The position numbers and the translations under genes are program-made. The notes below the pieces were generated by a model, which did not search any database, was not told where the DNA came from, and worked only from the letters and a program-made list of their open reading frames with translations. This document shows positions 43,737 to 51,583 of a DNA stretch of 64,000 bases, in pieces (position 1 is the first letter of the stretch; every line of letters begins with the position of its first letter). Location: assembly GCF_002567005.1 (NCBI RefSeq), contig NZ_NUZU01000039.1, forward strand, positions 62,001 through 126,000. The letters run 5' to 3'. This stretch comes from Bacillus sp. AFS073361. GTDB taxonomy: Bacteria > Bacillota > Bacilli > Bacillales > Cytobacillaceae.

Positions 43737-44723
43737 TTATTTTTCTGCTGCAAATAAGATATTATTTTGTTTCCTAGCCTCTTCGGTAATTTGGAGTACG
43801 ATTTCACTCCAATTTTTTAACCGCAAATATTCTTGATCATTTTTCGTCTCAATAATCTTAGCAATGTTTTCACATTCATATACCATATTTTCTTCTTCTT
43901 GGGTGACGCTAATGGTTTCTCTCTCTTTTCCTCGGTTGTCCACGAAGGTAATAGTTGAAATCGGGGCTGCATCTTCAAGGAAAAATGTTCCACTTTCCCC
44001 GTGAATTTCACACGGTAATTCTGAATGAGAAATTTTTGAACAAAGGATCGTACAAATAAAATCATCATACGTTAACACCAAGGTTCCACTTCCATCCACA
44101 CCGCTCCGAAGAACCACTGGATGATAGTTGACCTGCTTAGGAGCACCAAACAATCCTACTGCTAAATAGAGCGGATAGACACCTAAATCAACAAGCGCGC
44201 CGCCAGAATATTGAGCCGAGAAAATATTGGGCTCCTCTCCTTGTAAAAATAAATCATAGCGAGAGGAATATTGGATATAAGGCAATATGGTACTACGAAG
44301 CTTCCCAGCCCGTTGGAGGTTGTCTTTTAGTATTTTAAAATTTGGGGTATGGATATTACGAATCGCTTCAAATAGATATACGCCATTTTCCTCCGCTGTC
44401 TGATAGGCAGTATGTAACTCCGCGCTCGTTGAAAAAATTGGCTTTTCACAGATAACATGTTTCTTATTTTTCAAAAATGTAAGTGTTTGTTCAAAATGGA
44501 CAGAATTCGGTGATGCAATATATACCGCTTGTATTTCTGAACTCTTTGCCATCTCCTCGATGTCAGTGTAAAAATATGGAGCGTTATATGTATCGGCTAA
44601 TTGTTTCGCTTTATCCTCTGTTCTGGAATAGACACTTGTTAATTGCAATTGACCGCTGAGCTCTGCTGCTTTGATAAAGGATTCAGTGATCCATCCTGTT
44701 CCGACTGTTCCAAAGTTAATCAA
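43737..44723 (-). CDS. Gfo/Idh/MocA-family oxidoreductase
   Basis: A 328-residue NAD(P)-dependent dehydrogenase, usually acting on sugars or cyclitols. The nucleotide fold VGTGWITESFIKAAEL is at the N-terminus and the EKP motif (CEKPIF, near residue 95) follows, as in the family. The substrate cannot be told. It is divergent from glnS and ends at a hairpin terminator. Confidence 0.8.
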   Translation of the reverse strand: MINFGTVGTGWITESFIKAAELSGQLQLTSVYSRTEDKAKQLADTYNAPYFYTDIEEMAKSSEIQAVYIASPNSVHFEQTLTFLKNKKHVICEKPIFSTSAELHTAYQTAEENGVYLFEAIRNIHTPNFKILKDNLQRAGKLRSTILPYIQYSSRYDLFLQGEEPNIFSAQYSGGALVDLGVYPLYLAVGLFGAPKQVNYHPVVLRSGVDGSGTLVLTYDDFICTILCSKISHSELPCEIHGESGTFFLEDAAPISTITFVDNRGKERETISVTQEEENMVYECENIAKIIETKNDQEYLRLKNWSEIVLQITEEARKQNNILFAAEK

Positions 44724-44926
44724 TTTGTAGTTCCCCTTCCTTTATATTACTTCAAGAAACTATTGTAGTCTTTTTCATACACACTTGCCAATTCCAGAAT
44801 GCTTAAAAAATAAATAAATTTTCCATTTCCCGAGTGTTTTATACATGAATTGTTGGGAACAATGGAAAAATATCTGTATTTATGTTATTTATAATGTAGA
44901 GTTAAGAATGAAAGAGGTTGAAAAGG

Positions 44927-46582
44927 GTGGACAATAACACATCTAATTTTATTAAGGATATTATGATTAAAGATCTTGAATCTGGAAAGCACCATAAAAT
45001 CGTCACTCGATTCCCGCCAGAGCCTAACGGTTATTTACATATTGGACATGCAAAATCGATTGTCATCAACTTCGGCTTAGCCGACGAGTTTAACGGGCTG
45101 ACCAATTTACGCTTTGACGATACCAATCCGTTAAAAGAAGATATCGAATATGTAAACTCAATCAAAGAAGATGTAAAGTGGTTAGGCTTTGAATGGGATA
45201 ACTTATTATTTGCTTCCAATTACTTTGAGGAAATGTATAAACGTGCGGTGCTATTGATTAATAAAGGATTAGCCTATGTTGATGACTTATCAGCTGACGA
45301 AATCCGCCAGTACCGTGGGACACTAACGGAACCTGGAAAGGATAGCCCTTACCGGACCCGTTCGATTGAGGAGAACCTTGAGTTATTTGAAAAGATGCGG
45401 GAAGGTGCCTATGAAAACGGCCAAAAGGTTCTTCGAGCAAAAATTGATATGTCATCACCGAATATAAACTTACGTGACCCTGTTATCTACCGGATTGCCC
45501 ATGCATCCCATCATAATACCGGTGACAAATGGTGCATTTATCCGATGTATGCTTTTGCTCATCCACTTGAGGATGCAATTGAAGGAGTAACCCATTCCAT
45601 TTGTACGATAGAATTTGAAGACCAACGGCCCCTCTATAATTGGGTTGTCGAACATTGTGAAATGGAGAGCACTCCACAGCAAATAGAATTCGGCCGCCTA
45701 AATGTAACGAATACGGTCATGAGTAAACGGAAGCTGAAGCAATTAGTAGATGAAGGATTTGTGGATGGCTGGGATGATCCTCGTATGCCAACCATTTCCG
45801 GGATGAGAAGAAAAGGATTCACGCCAGAATCGATTGTTTCGTTTGTCCGAGAAACTGGCATTCACAAAGGTTCTGGAGCAGTTGATTCACAAATGCTTGA
45901 ACACTTCGTCCGTGAGGATTTAAAATTAAAAGCACCACGAACAATGGGTGTCATCGATCCCTTAAAGGTTGTTATTACGAATTATCCAGAAGGGCAAATT
46001 GAATTGCTAGATGCTGAAATCAATCCTGAGAATCCAGAAATGGGCACGAGAAAAATTCCATTCTCGCGGGAAATTTATATTGAACAAGACGACTTTATGG
46101 AAGAGCCGCCTAAAAAGTATTTCCGTCTGTTCCCCGGTAATGAGGTCCGTCTCAAAAATGCCTATTTCATTAAATGTGAAGAAGTGATAAAAGATTCAAC
46201 CGGTAAAGTAGTTGAACTGCACTGTACTTACGACCCAGAGACGAAAAGCGGCACAGGGTTTACAGGTAGAAAAGTGAAGGGAACAATCCATTGGGTGGAA
46301 GCAGCCCATGCCGTTCCTGCTGAATTCCGTCTTTATGAACCACTGATTTTGGACGAGACAGACGATAACAGCGGTACAGAAAAGACATTCTTGGACAATG
46401 TTAATCCAAATTCAATTCAGGTGTTACAAGGCTTTGTCGAGCCTAACATGAAGGAAAGCAGACCGCAGGAGAAATTCCAATTCTTTAGACATGGATACTT
46501 TAACGTCGACCCTAAACATACCACAGTCGAAAAGCTCGTATTTAACCGCATTGTATCATTAAAGAGTTCATTTAAAATTTAA
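44927..46582 (+). CDS. glnS: Glutaminyl-tRNA synthetase
   Basis: A 551-residue class I synthetase that charges tRNA(Gln) directly. HIGH (HIGHAKS, near residue 38) and MSKRK (near 267) motifs are intact; [13 protein letters not shown] and the two-barrel C-terminal anticodon domain mark GlnRS rather than GltX. Most Bacillus make Gln-tRNA by GatCAB, so this gene is probably acquired. GTG 44927 is chosen, 8 bases after AGAGG; the TTG at 44918 touches that site. No T-box was found upstream. Confidence 0.9.
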   Translation: MDNNTSNFIKDIMIKDLESGKHHKIVTRFPPEPNGYLHIGHAKSIVINFGLADEFNGLTNLRFDDTNPLKEDIEYVNSIKEDVKWLGFEWDNLLFASNYFEEMYKRAVLLINKGLAYVDDLSADEIRQYRGTLTEPGKDSPYRTRSIEENLELFEKMREGAYENGQKVLRAKIDMSSPNINLRDPVIYRIAHASHHNTGDKWCIYPMYAFAHPLEDAIEGVTHSICTIEFEDQRPLYNWVVEHCEMESTPQQIEFGRLNVTNTVMSKRKLKQLVDEGFVDGWDDPRMPTISGMRRKGFTPESIVSFVRETGIHKGSGAVDSQMLEHFVREDLKLKAPRTMGVIDPLKVVITNYPEGQIELLDAEINPENPEMGTRKIPFSREIYIEQDDFMEEPPKKYFRLFPGNEVRLKNAYFIKCEEVIKDSTGKVVELHCTYDPETKSGTGFTGRKVKGTIHWVEAAHAVPAEFRLYEPLILDETDDNSGTEKTFLDNVNPNSIQVLQGFVEPNMKESRPQEKFQFFRHGYFNVDPKHTTVEKLVFNRIVSLKSSFKI

Positions 46583-46585
46583 AAG

Positions 46586-46619
46586 AAAGAACCAGGCGCA
46601 TTACGTCGCCTGGTTCTTT
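46586..46619. terminator. Bidirectional terminator
   Basis: Perfect 13-bp stem AAAGAACCAGGCG/CGCCTGGTTCTTT between converging glnS and nreB-like genes. Confidence 0.8.
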
Positions 46620-46620
46620 G

Positions 46621-47679
46621 CTATTCCACAATAGAACTCGGTACTTCTAAAATCAGTTTAGTCCCCTTCCCAGGTGAAGAGCTGATTAATAACTCTCCGC
46701 CCACCGAACGTGCTCGCTCATCCATACTAAACAAACCAACACCAAAGGTTTGATTCTTCACATCAAATCCCTTTCCTTTATCCTCAATCATCACTCGAAT
46801 AACATCCTCTATTTCTCTAACAGAGACCGTCGCTTCATTAACTTCTGCATATTTCCGTATATTCGTGAGTGCTTCCTGAATAATCCGGTAAATCGTTAGT
46901 TCAATGCTGATGTCCAAGCGCCGATTTAACACGCATTCAAAATAGACATCAATATTGTAATGGTCAGAGTAACGGGATAGAAACGAACGAATAGCTGGCA
47001 CTAATCCTAAATCATCAAGTACGGAGGGCCGAAGTTCCCATGAGATCTCGCGGATTTCTTCAATCAATTCGGTTGCTTCGGTTTGCATCTGCTGCAGTAG
47101 AGGATGATCCATTTCGGCTAAGAGACGATTAATCGTAATCAAATGACTATACAGGTTTTGTCCAATCCCATCGTGTAAATTACGTGACAAGCGTTTTCGT
47201 TCCTCTTCTTGAACATTAATGATAGTAGTCATCATTTTTTGAAGCTCTCGTTCGACTCGCTTTCGCTCGGTAATTTCATAACGAATCGCTAAGTATTGAT
47301 ACGGTTTTCCCTTTTCATTTAAAAAAGGAACAATCGTTGTATCCATCCAATAAAGGGTCCCATCTTTTGCCCTATTGCAGATTTCCCCCTTCCAAACCTC
47401 ACCGGAACCGATTGTTTTCCACATTTTCCGAAAAAATTCTTTTGAATGGTACTGGGAGTTGATAATTCGATGATCTTGCCCTAGGAGTTCCTCTCTGGAG
47501 TATTTCGAAATATGGCAAAATTGATCATTCACATATGTAATCGTGCCCCGAGAATCGGTGATGGCTACAATTGAAGATTCATCAAGCGCAAACTTTATAT
47601 CTACTAATTCCTGCATTGACTTTTTTAATTCTAACTCAAGATTCGCGAATTTTGCAGGCTGGTCCATTTCCTTGTCCAT
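46621..47679 (-). CDS. nreB: PAS-containing NreB/NarX-type histidine kinase
   Basis: A 352-residue cytosolic kinase: N-terminal coil, one PAS domain (residues about 30-145, DSRGTITYVNDQFCHIS to ITERKRVE), HisKA_3 box (RLSRNLHDGIGQNLYS) and HATPase domain. It resembles NreB, but its PAS has only two Cys (FCH, ICN) instead of the four that hold the oxygen-labile cluster of staphylococcal NreB, so it probably senses something else. Last of the gene row 49492-46621, 19 bases after nreA-like. Confidence 0.75.
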   Translation of the reverse strand: MDKEMDQPAKFANLELELKKSMQELVDIKFALDESSIVAITDSRGTITYVNDQFCHISKYSREELLGQDHRIINSQYHSKEFFRKMWKTIGSGEVWKGEICNRAKDGTLYWMDTTIVPFLNEKGKPYQYLAIRYEITERKRVERELQKMMTTIINVQEEERKRLSRNLHDGIGQNLYSHLITINRLLAEMDHPLLQQMQTEATELIEEIREISWELRPSVLDDLGLVPAIRSFLSRYSDHYNIDVYFECVLNRRLDISIELTIYRIIQEALTNIRKYAEVNEATVSVREIEDVIRVMIEDKGKGFDVKNQTFGVGLFSMDERARSVGGELLISSSPGKGTKLILEVPSSIVE

Positions 47680-47698
47680 TAGCTCCTCCCAGAATCTA

Positions 47699-48148
47699 TC
47701 AAAGTATCTGTTCCGTCAATATTTTTTCTAAGTCTTTAGCAGCTTCCATTACATACTGCTGATCCTTTTCTGTGTACGCTTTGATTTTCCGATTACCAAT
47801 AAGTAAGACCCCTTTAGGTACACTACGAAAAAATAAAGGGACAGCATATGTCGAAACAAGTTTTTCAGCAAGCATAATTGGATGGTCCGTAACTTTTCCG
47901 ATAATTCCGTTTGGAAAATCTGTGAGCATCATTGGACTTCCACTTGAGATTATTTTTCCTGCGATGCCTTTTCCGAAACGGACAGTTATTCTTTTGTATT
48001 TGTCATTTAAATTGCCAGCAGCATAATGCCACTTAACATCCGGGCCCACTTCATTTTGCAGAGCCAAGGCAACAAATTCGCAATCAACTACAGTCAACAG
48101 ACTGTCGCAAACCTCCATTACTACAGGACATTCCTTAATCTCTTTCAT
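47699..48148 (-). CDS. nreA: GAF-domain protein, NreA-like nitrate sensor
   Basis: A 149-residue single GAF domain protein (VRFGKGIAGKIISSGSPMML, TYAVPLFFRSVPKGVLLIGN). In Staphylococcus carnosus NreA binds nitrate and relieves inhibition of NreB. Its place between the response regulator and a HisKA_3 kinase and beside a Mo oxidoreductase operon supports this role. ATG has an AAGGAGA site. Confidence 0.75.
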   Translation of the reverse strand: MKEIKECPVVMEVCDSLLTVVDCEFVALALQNEVGPDVKWHYAAGNLNDKYKRITVRFGKGIAGKIISSGSPMMLTDFPNGIIGKVTDHPIMLAEKLVSTYAVPLFFRSVPKGVLLIGNRKIKAYTEKDQQYVMEAAKDLEKILTEQIL

Positions 48149-48162
48149 CTAAGAATTTCTCC

Positions 48163-48816
48163 TTAAATACCATATCCCAATAACCCTTTTCTTACGGCAT
48201 ATTCCACCAACTCAGGTCTGGTTTTCATCTGTAGTTTCTCCATCAACTTACCTTTATGGGTTTCGACAGTTTTAACACTAAGGACTAGTTGTTCAGCAAT
48301 TTCCTTATTGGAATACCCTTTAGCAATAAGTGTCAGCACTTCTTTTTCCCGATCAGATAAAAGATTGTACGTATCATTCCCATCTTGTTTTACGCTGCTC
48401 AGATATTCTTCCATCAATCGCTTCTGTGCAGAGGGATGTAAATAGGCATCTCCTACCGCCACAGATTCGATCGCTGACATTAATTCAGCATGTGGGGCAC
48501 TTTTTAAGATACAGCCAGATGCTCCCCCTTGAATGGCACGAAAAAGGTACTCCTCATCATCATGCATCGTTAGGATTAAGATATTCACTTGAGGCATTAA
48601 CTTTTTCAATTCCATTGTAGCGGATAGACCGTCTTTTCCATGCGGCATGCTTAGATCCATAACCACAACATCAGGTTTTAACTTTAACGCTTGTTTAATT
48701 CCTTCATTTCCTTCCGATGCTTCACCAATTACCTCCATTTCTGGATTTGTGTTTAACAGCATCTTAAGTCCCATTCTAACCACTGCATGGTCATCGACCA
48801 AAAGGATTTTTATCAC
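48163..48816 (-). CDS. nreC: NarL/NreC-type response regulator
   Basis: A 217-residue regulator with receiver (ILLVDDHAVVRMGL, Asp in DVVVMDLSM, Lys in ILKSAP) and LuxR-type HTH (LSDREKEVLTLIAKGYSNKEIAEQL). It should activate nitrate-response promoters; AGGG/CCCT repeats upstream of the Mo operon are candidate targets. GTG start at 48816 with GGAGAG upstream. It lies 13 bases after the second kinase gene. Confidence 0.8.
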   Translation of the reverse strand: MIKILLVDDHAVVRMGLKMLLNTNPEMEVIGEASEGNEGIKQALKLKPDVVVMDLSMPHGKDGLSATMELKKLMPQVNILILTMHDDEEYLFRAIQGGASGCILKSAPHAELMSAIESVAVGDAYLHPSAQKRLMEEYLSSVKQDGNDTYNLLSDREKEVLTLIAKGYSNKEIAEQLVLSVKTVETHKGKLMEKLQMKTRPELVEYAVRKGLLGYGI

Positions 48817-48829
48817 TCTTAACTCTCCT

Positions 48830-49492
48830 TTAATCCCGATTTAACGGAAGAGATATTTCTATGGAAGTTCCTTCCCCTATTTTAGAGGAAATCTTGCACT
48901 GACCGCCAGTCAGAAGCATTCGTTCTTTCATTGCGGCAAGCCCTGATAGTGGATTAAGGTTATTGTATTCCTCTGGTTGAAATCCTTTGCCAAAATCATA
49001 AATGGTAATGGTCAATTCTTCCTCCGTCCAATTAAAATGAATAGAGATGTTGGAAGTATCCGCATACTTGGCAATATTGGCAAGTGCCTCCTGGCAGACA
49101 CGAAATACGGTAATACTATGTTTTTCAGGTATCCTTTTTTCGTCACCCGTTGTTTCTAAATCTACCAGGATTCCAAACGTTGATGTATATAAGTTAATAT
49201 AACTCCTCATGGCTGGAAGTAAACCAAGGGTTGTCAGTGTAGGCGGATGTAATTCAACAGATAGGAGCCTAATTTCTTGAATGGTCTTTTCAATCAACTC
49301 CGACATTTCGCGAACATAATGTTTCATGTGTGGTTCTTTAGCGCCTGATTCAATAAACTGTAAGCCTGTTAATATACTATAAAGATTTTGTCCGACACCT
49401 TCATGAAGTTCTAGGGCAATCCGTTTGATCTCTTCTTCTTGGGAATGAATTATATAAGAGCTAATCTGCTGTTTTGAATTTAATTCATCCAT
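48830..49492 (-). CDS. Second HisKA_3 histidine kinase lacking a sensor domain
   Basis: A 220-residue kinase that starts at ATG 49490-49492 with GGAGGGG 4 bases upstream. It has the H-box (RIALELHEGVGQNLYS) and HATPase domain (GLAAMKERMLLTGGQ) but no PAS, GAF or membrane part, and no Cys cluster. The open frame upstream runs through a GC-rich repeat and is not coding. It is first in the row kinase-nreC-nreA-nreB, so two kinases flank one regulator and one GAF protein. Confidence 0.75.
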   Translation of the reverse strand: MDELNSKQQISSYIIHSQEEEIKRIALELHEGVGQNLYSILTGLQFIESGAKEPHMKHYVREMSELIEKTIQEIRLLSVELHPPTLTTLGLLPAMRSYINLYTSTFGILVDLETTGDEKRIPEKHSITVFRVCQEALANIAKYADTSNISIHFNWTEEELTITIYDFGKGFQPEEYNNLNPLSGLAAMKERMLLTGGQCKISSKIGEGTSIEISLPLNRD

Positions 49493-49542
49493 ATTGCCCC
49501 TCCAATATTTTATTAATTTATATAAAGGCTCTGTAAACCTGG

Positions 49543-49677
49543 CCTGTTGATCTCCGCTCCAGGCGCTTTGCTTTCCGCGGGCGGTCCGGGGAGCCTCCTC
49601 GTCGCTGCGCGCCTGCGGGGTCTCCCCTGCCCCGTCCTCCCGCAGGAGTCTTCGCGCCTTCCACTCCAATCAACAGG
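49543..49677. repeat. GC-rich palindromic Bacillus repeat
   Basis: About 135 bases bounded by a perfect 9-bp inverted repeat CCTGTTGAT/ATCAACAGG. The inside is over 65% GC, with CGCAGGAGTC and GCGCCT arms characteristic of a repeat dispersed in many Bacillus genomes. It breaks the row between the reductase operon and the kinase genes. Confidence 0.8.
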
Positions 49678-49714
49678 GTGCCAAAATCAAAAATAAGCCT
49701 TAACATAGACTATA

Positions 49715-49756
49715 TAAAAAAGGCAGGTTCTTATTAGAAAACCTGGACCTTTTTTA
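49715..49756 (-). terminator. Terminator of the Mo oxidoreductase operon
   Basis: On the minus strand AAAAAGGTCCAGGTT/AACCTGCCTTTTTT with one bulge and a T-tail. It begins inside the last codons of the 93-residue gene. Confidence 0.7.
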
Positions 49757-50015
49757 TTGTATATGTTAAGCCGCTTTCTGAATCAAAAGCCCTCCATTGC
49801 CCTTCTGACTCTTTTACTTGTGAAGAAATCGGTACGGCAAGAAAATAAAAATCATCAAAATAAAAGCGGATATGTGTCCCATCTGGACAAAACTGTACTT
49901 TTTTTACTACTTTCTTTACTGCAGGTGCTTGGTCTCCGCCTTCAGCATCTTGAATGGCTACCTCAACTGGTACTCCAACAAACTGGCTCATATCTTCTAA
50001 CTTAATGAGTCCCAC
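49734..50015 (-). CDS. Uncharacterised 93-residue protein of the Mo operon
   Basis: A soluble, beta-rich protein (VPVEVAIQDAEGG, VKKVQFCPDGTHIRFYFDDFYFLAVP) with one Cys. No family recognised. GTG 50015 follows GAGAGGATG and overlaps the preceding gene by 14 bases, a sign of coupled translation. It is the last gene of the operon. A chaperone or assembly role is only a guess from position. Confidence 0.55.
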   Translation of the reverse strand: MGLIKLEDMSQFVGVPVEVAIQDAEGGDQAPAVKKVVKKVQFCPDGTHIRFYFDDFYFLAVPISSQVKESEGQWRAFDSESGLTYTIKKVQVF

Positions 50016-50313
50016 AGCTGTTACATCCTCTCTTCACAGGATAGATGAACATCTTATATCCTTGCAGATACTCCCAAAACTTCTCACCGGCGTGTTCCTC
50101 GATAAATTGAATCGTTTCATCTTCAGAACCCCAGTCACTCATTCCTTTTATTTCCGCAATAACCATCTCAGCCCCATCAAGGGTTTTTTCTTCAAGAAAC
50201 CAATTTAGACGTTTTTTCGCAAACGTATTCTTTAACAATGAGTCAACTTCAGCTGTAAAATTGCCTGCTGACGGACGGACAAAACAAAAATCAATATACG
50301 TCTCACTAGTCAT
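50002..50313 (-). CDS. Uncharacterised 103-residue protein of the Mo operon
   Basis: A small soluble protein starting MTSETYIDFCFVRP and ending VKRGCNSCGTH, where the C-terminal CNSC could bind a metal or form a disulfide. No family recognised. ATG 50311-50313 is 6 bases after GGTGTGA; the ATG two codons upstream abuts that site. It overlaps both neighbours slightly and so belongs to the operon. Confidence 0.55.
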   Translation of the reverse strand: MTSETYIDFCFVRPSAGNFTAEVDSLLKNTFAKKRLNWFLEEKTLDGAEMVIAEIKGMSDWGSEDETIQFIEEHAGEKFWEYLQGYKMFIYPVKRGCNSCGTH

Positions 50314-50497
50314 TGACATTCACACCTTTTTTATAGATAAGGAATGCGATTGGGAATAAAATCACGTTGATCACCACGGCTACGATCGTATTGGTATAAT
50401 TCTCATAAAAATATTGATGGACCATATATTGAGTAAAGATAATATTTAACATTAAAACCGCTAAAAGAAAGACGACAGGCAGGTAACTACGCTTCAT
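50306..50497 (-). CDS. 63-residue two-segment membrane protein
   Basis: Two hydrophobic segments (YLPVVFLLAVLMLNIIFTQY and TIVAVVINVILFPIAFLIY) with short basic ends. It resembles small accessory subunits of respiratory complexes in size, but has no His or Cys ligand motif and no recognised family. ATG with GGGGTGAAA; overlaps the Rieske gene by 11 bases. Confidence 0.55.
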   Translation of the reverse strand: MKRSYLPVVFLLAVLMLNIIFTQYMVHQYFYENYTNTIVAVVINVILFPIAFLIYKKGVNVND

Positions 50498-51011
50498 AAC
50501 GTTTCACCCCCACAGCGTAAACTGCACCGTTTTCCACTTTTACATATATTTCAGGAAGCGGTCGCCGCGGCGGCCCTGCGATTGGCGCACCCGTTTCTAC
50601 ATCGAATTTTCCGTGGTGGCAAGGGCAAAGCATTTCTCCTTCATCCTTTTTCCAAAATACAGGACATCTTAAGTGGGTACACGCATTTTGGTAGGCTACA
50701 TATTTATTTTCAGATAATCGAATTAAGATTGCACTGTCATGTTCACCAGGAAAGGCAAAGTCAACTGCATCTCCTACAGGTAAAGAATTAACATTAGTAA
50801 TTTTTTGCTTTGGATATTTTTTATCTCCCAAACCAGTTAATTCTTTTGCAGCTAATGCTCCCCATGGAAGAGAGGAAACAGCAAATACTCCTGCTGCTCC
50901 AACTAATGTTTTCATAAAGCCGCGCCGGTCTAGTTTTCTTTCATTGCTGCGGTTAATATTATGGGTATAATTATCTTCATTGAACGGGATTTTATTATTT
51001 TTTTCTGTCAT
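50487..51011 (-). CDS. Tat-exported Rieske iron-sulfur protein
   Basis: A 174-residue protein. A twin-arginine signal (LDRRGFMKTLVGAAGVFAV, residues 27-45) should export the folded protein, probably remaining membrane-anchored. The [2Fe-2S] ligands are in CTHLRC (Cys111, His113) and CPCHHGKF (Cys129, His132); Gly of the usual CTHLGC is Arg here. ATG at 51009-51011 is 6 bases after GGAGGG. A Rieske subunit beside a NasC-like Mo enzyme is not a standard nitrate reductase layout. Confidence 0.85.
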   Translation of the reverse strand: MTEKNNKIPFNEDNYTHNINRSNERKLDRRGFMKTLVGAAGVFAVSSLPWGALAAKELTGLGDKKYPKQKITNVNSLPVGDAVDFAFPGEHDSAILIRLSENKYVAYQNACTHLRCPVFWKKDEGEMLCPCHHGKFDVETGAPIAGPPRRPLPEIYVKVENGAVYAVGVKRYEA

Positions 51012-51022
51012 GTTCATCCCTC

Positions 51023-51583
51023 CTAAAACAGTTTCGTGACGCCCTGCAGAATACCAGGCAGGTTCACTTTTACATTGGTTTCGCCTTCTAAATACGGCAT
51101 ACTAGTAACCCATTTTCCGTTATCCAGGTTAAATTGCTTTTGTTTCGCTTCTATCTCTTCATCTGTCAGCCATTGTAATGTATTTGAGGGACATACGCTC
51201 GCACACATTGGCGGAATGCCGTCCTTTGTCCGGTCAATACAAAGATCACACTTGTACATTAAATTTTGCTCTGTATCAAACTTTGGTATTCCATATGGAC
51301 ACGCAATGGTACAGTTCTGGCAGCCAATACACTTTTCCACAAGAGCCGATAGCACGGCACCTGTTTCATGTATTTGAATGGCTTGAGCTGGACAACTTCT
51401 AGCACAAGCCGGATTTACGCAGTGCAGGCACATAAGAGGCATGGTTTGACGGTTAACAAGCGGGTTCACATCGTAAACATAGTTACGGTTACGTTCTTCA
51501 TGCCCGCCGCACTGTGTACAAGCCGCCAAACATGAACGGCACCCTATACAGTTTTCAAGTTCAAGATATAGCCTCTTTTTCAT
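51023..51583 (-). CDS. Four-cluster ferredoxin subunit (NrfC/DmsB-like)
   Basis: A 186-residue protein with four [4Fe-4S] motifs: CIGCRSCLAAC, CLHCVNPACARSCP, CIGCQNCTIACP, and the CDLC plus CASVCP pair. This is the electron-transfer subunit type of DmsB, NrfC and HybA. It has no signal peptide. It begins immediately after the catalytic gene with no gap and should wire the Mo subunit to the membrane subunit. Confidence 0.88.
   Translation of the reverse strand: MKKRLYLELENCIGCRSCLAACTQCGGHEERNRNYVYDVNPLVNRQTMPLMCLHCVNPACARSCPAQAIQIHETGAVLSALVEKCIGCQNCTIACPYGIPKFDTEQNLMYKCDLCIDRTKDGIPPMCASVCPSNTLQWLTDEEIEAKQKQFNLDNGKWVTSMPYLEGETNVKVNLPGILQGVTKLF

Noticed and set aside
43589..43807. A 72-residue ORF upstream of the NapH-like gene
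   Set aside because: It crosses the Gfo/Idh/MocA terminator and 3' end and covers the promoter region; no ribosome site.
44724..44926. A T-box leader before glnS
   Set aside because: No AGGGTGGNACCGCG-type T-box sequence and no following terminator.
49493..49669. An N-terminal extension of the short kinase
   Set aside because: The added residues are translated from the GC-rich repeat; the ATG at 49490-49492 has a strong ribosome site.
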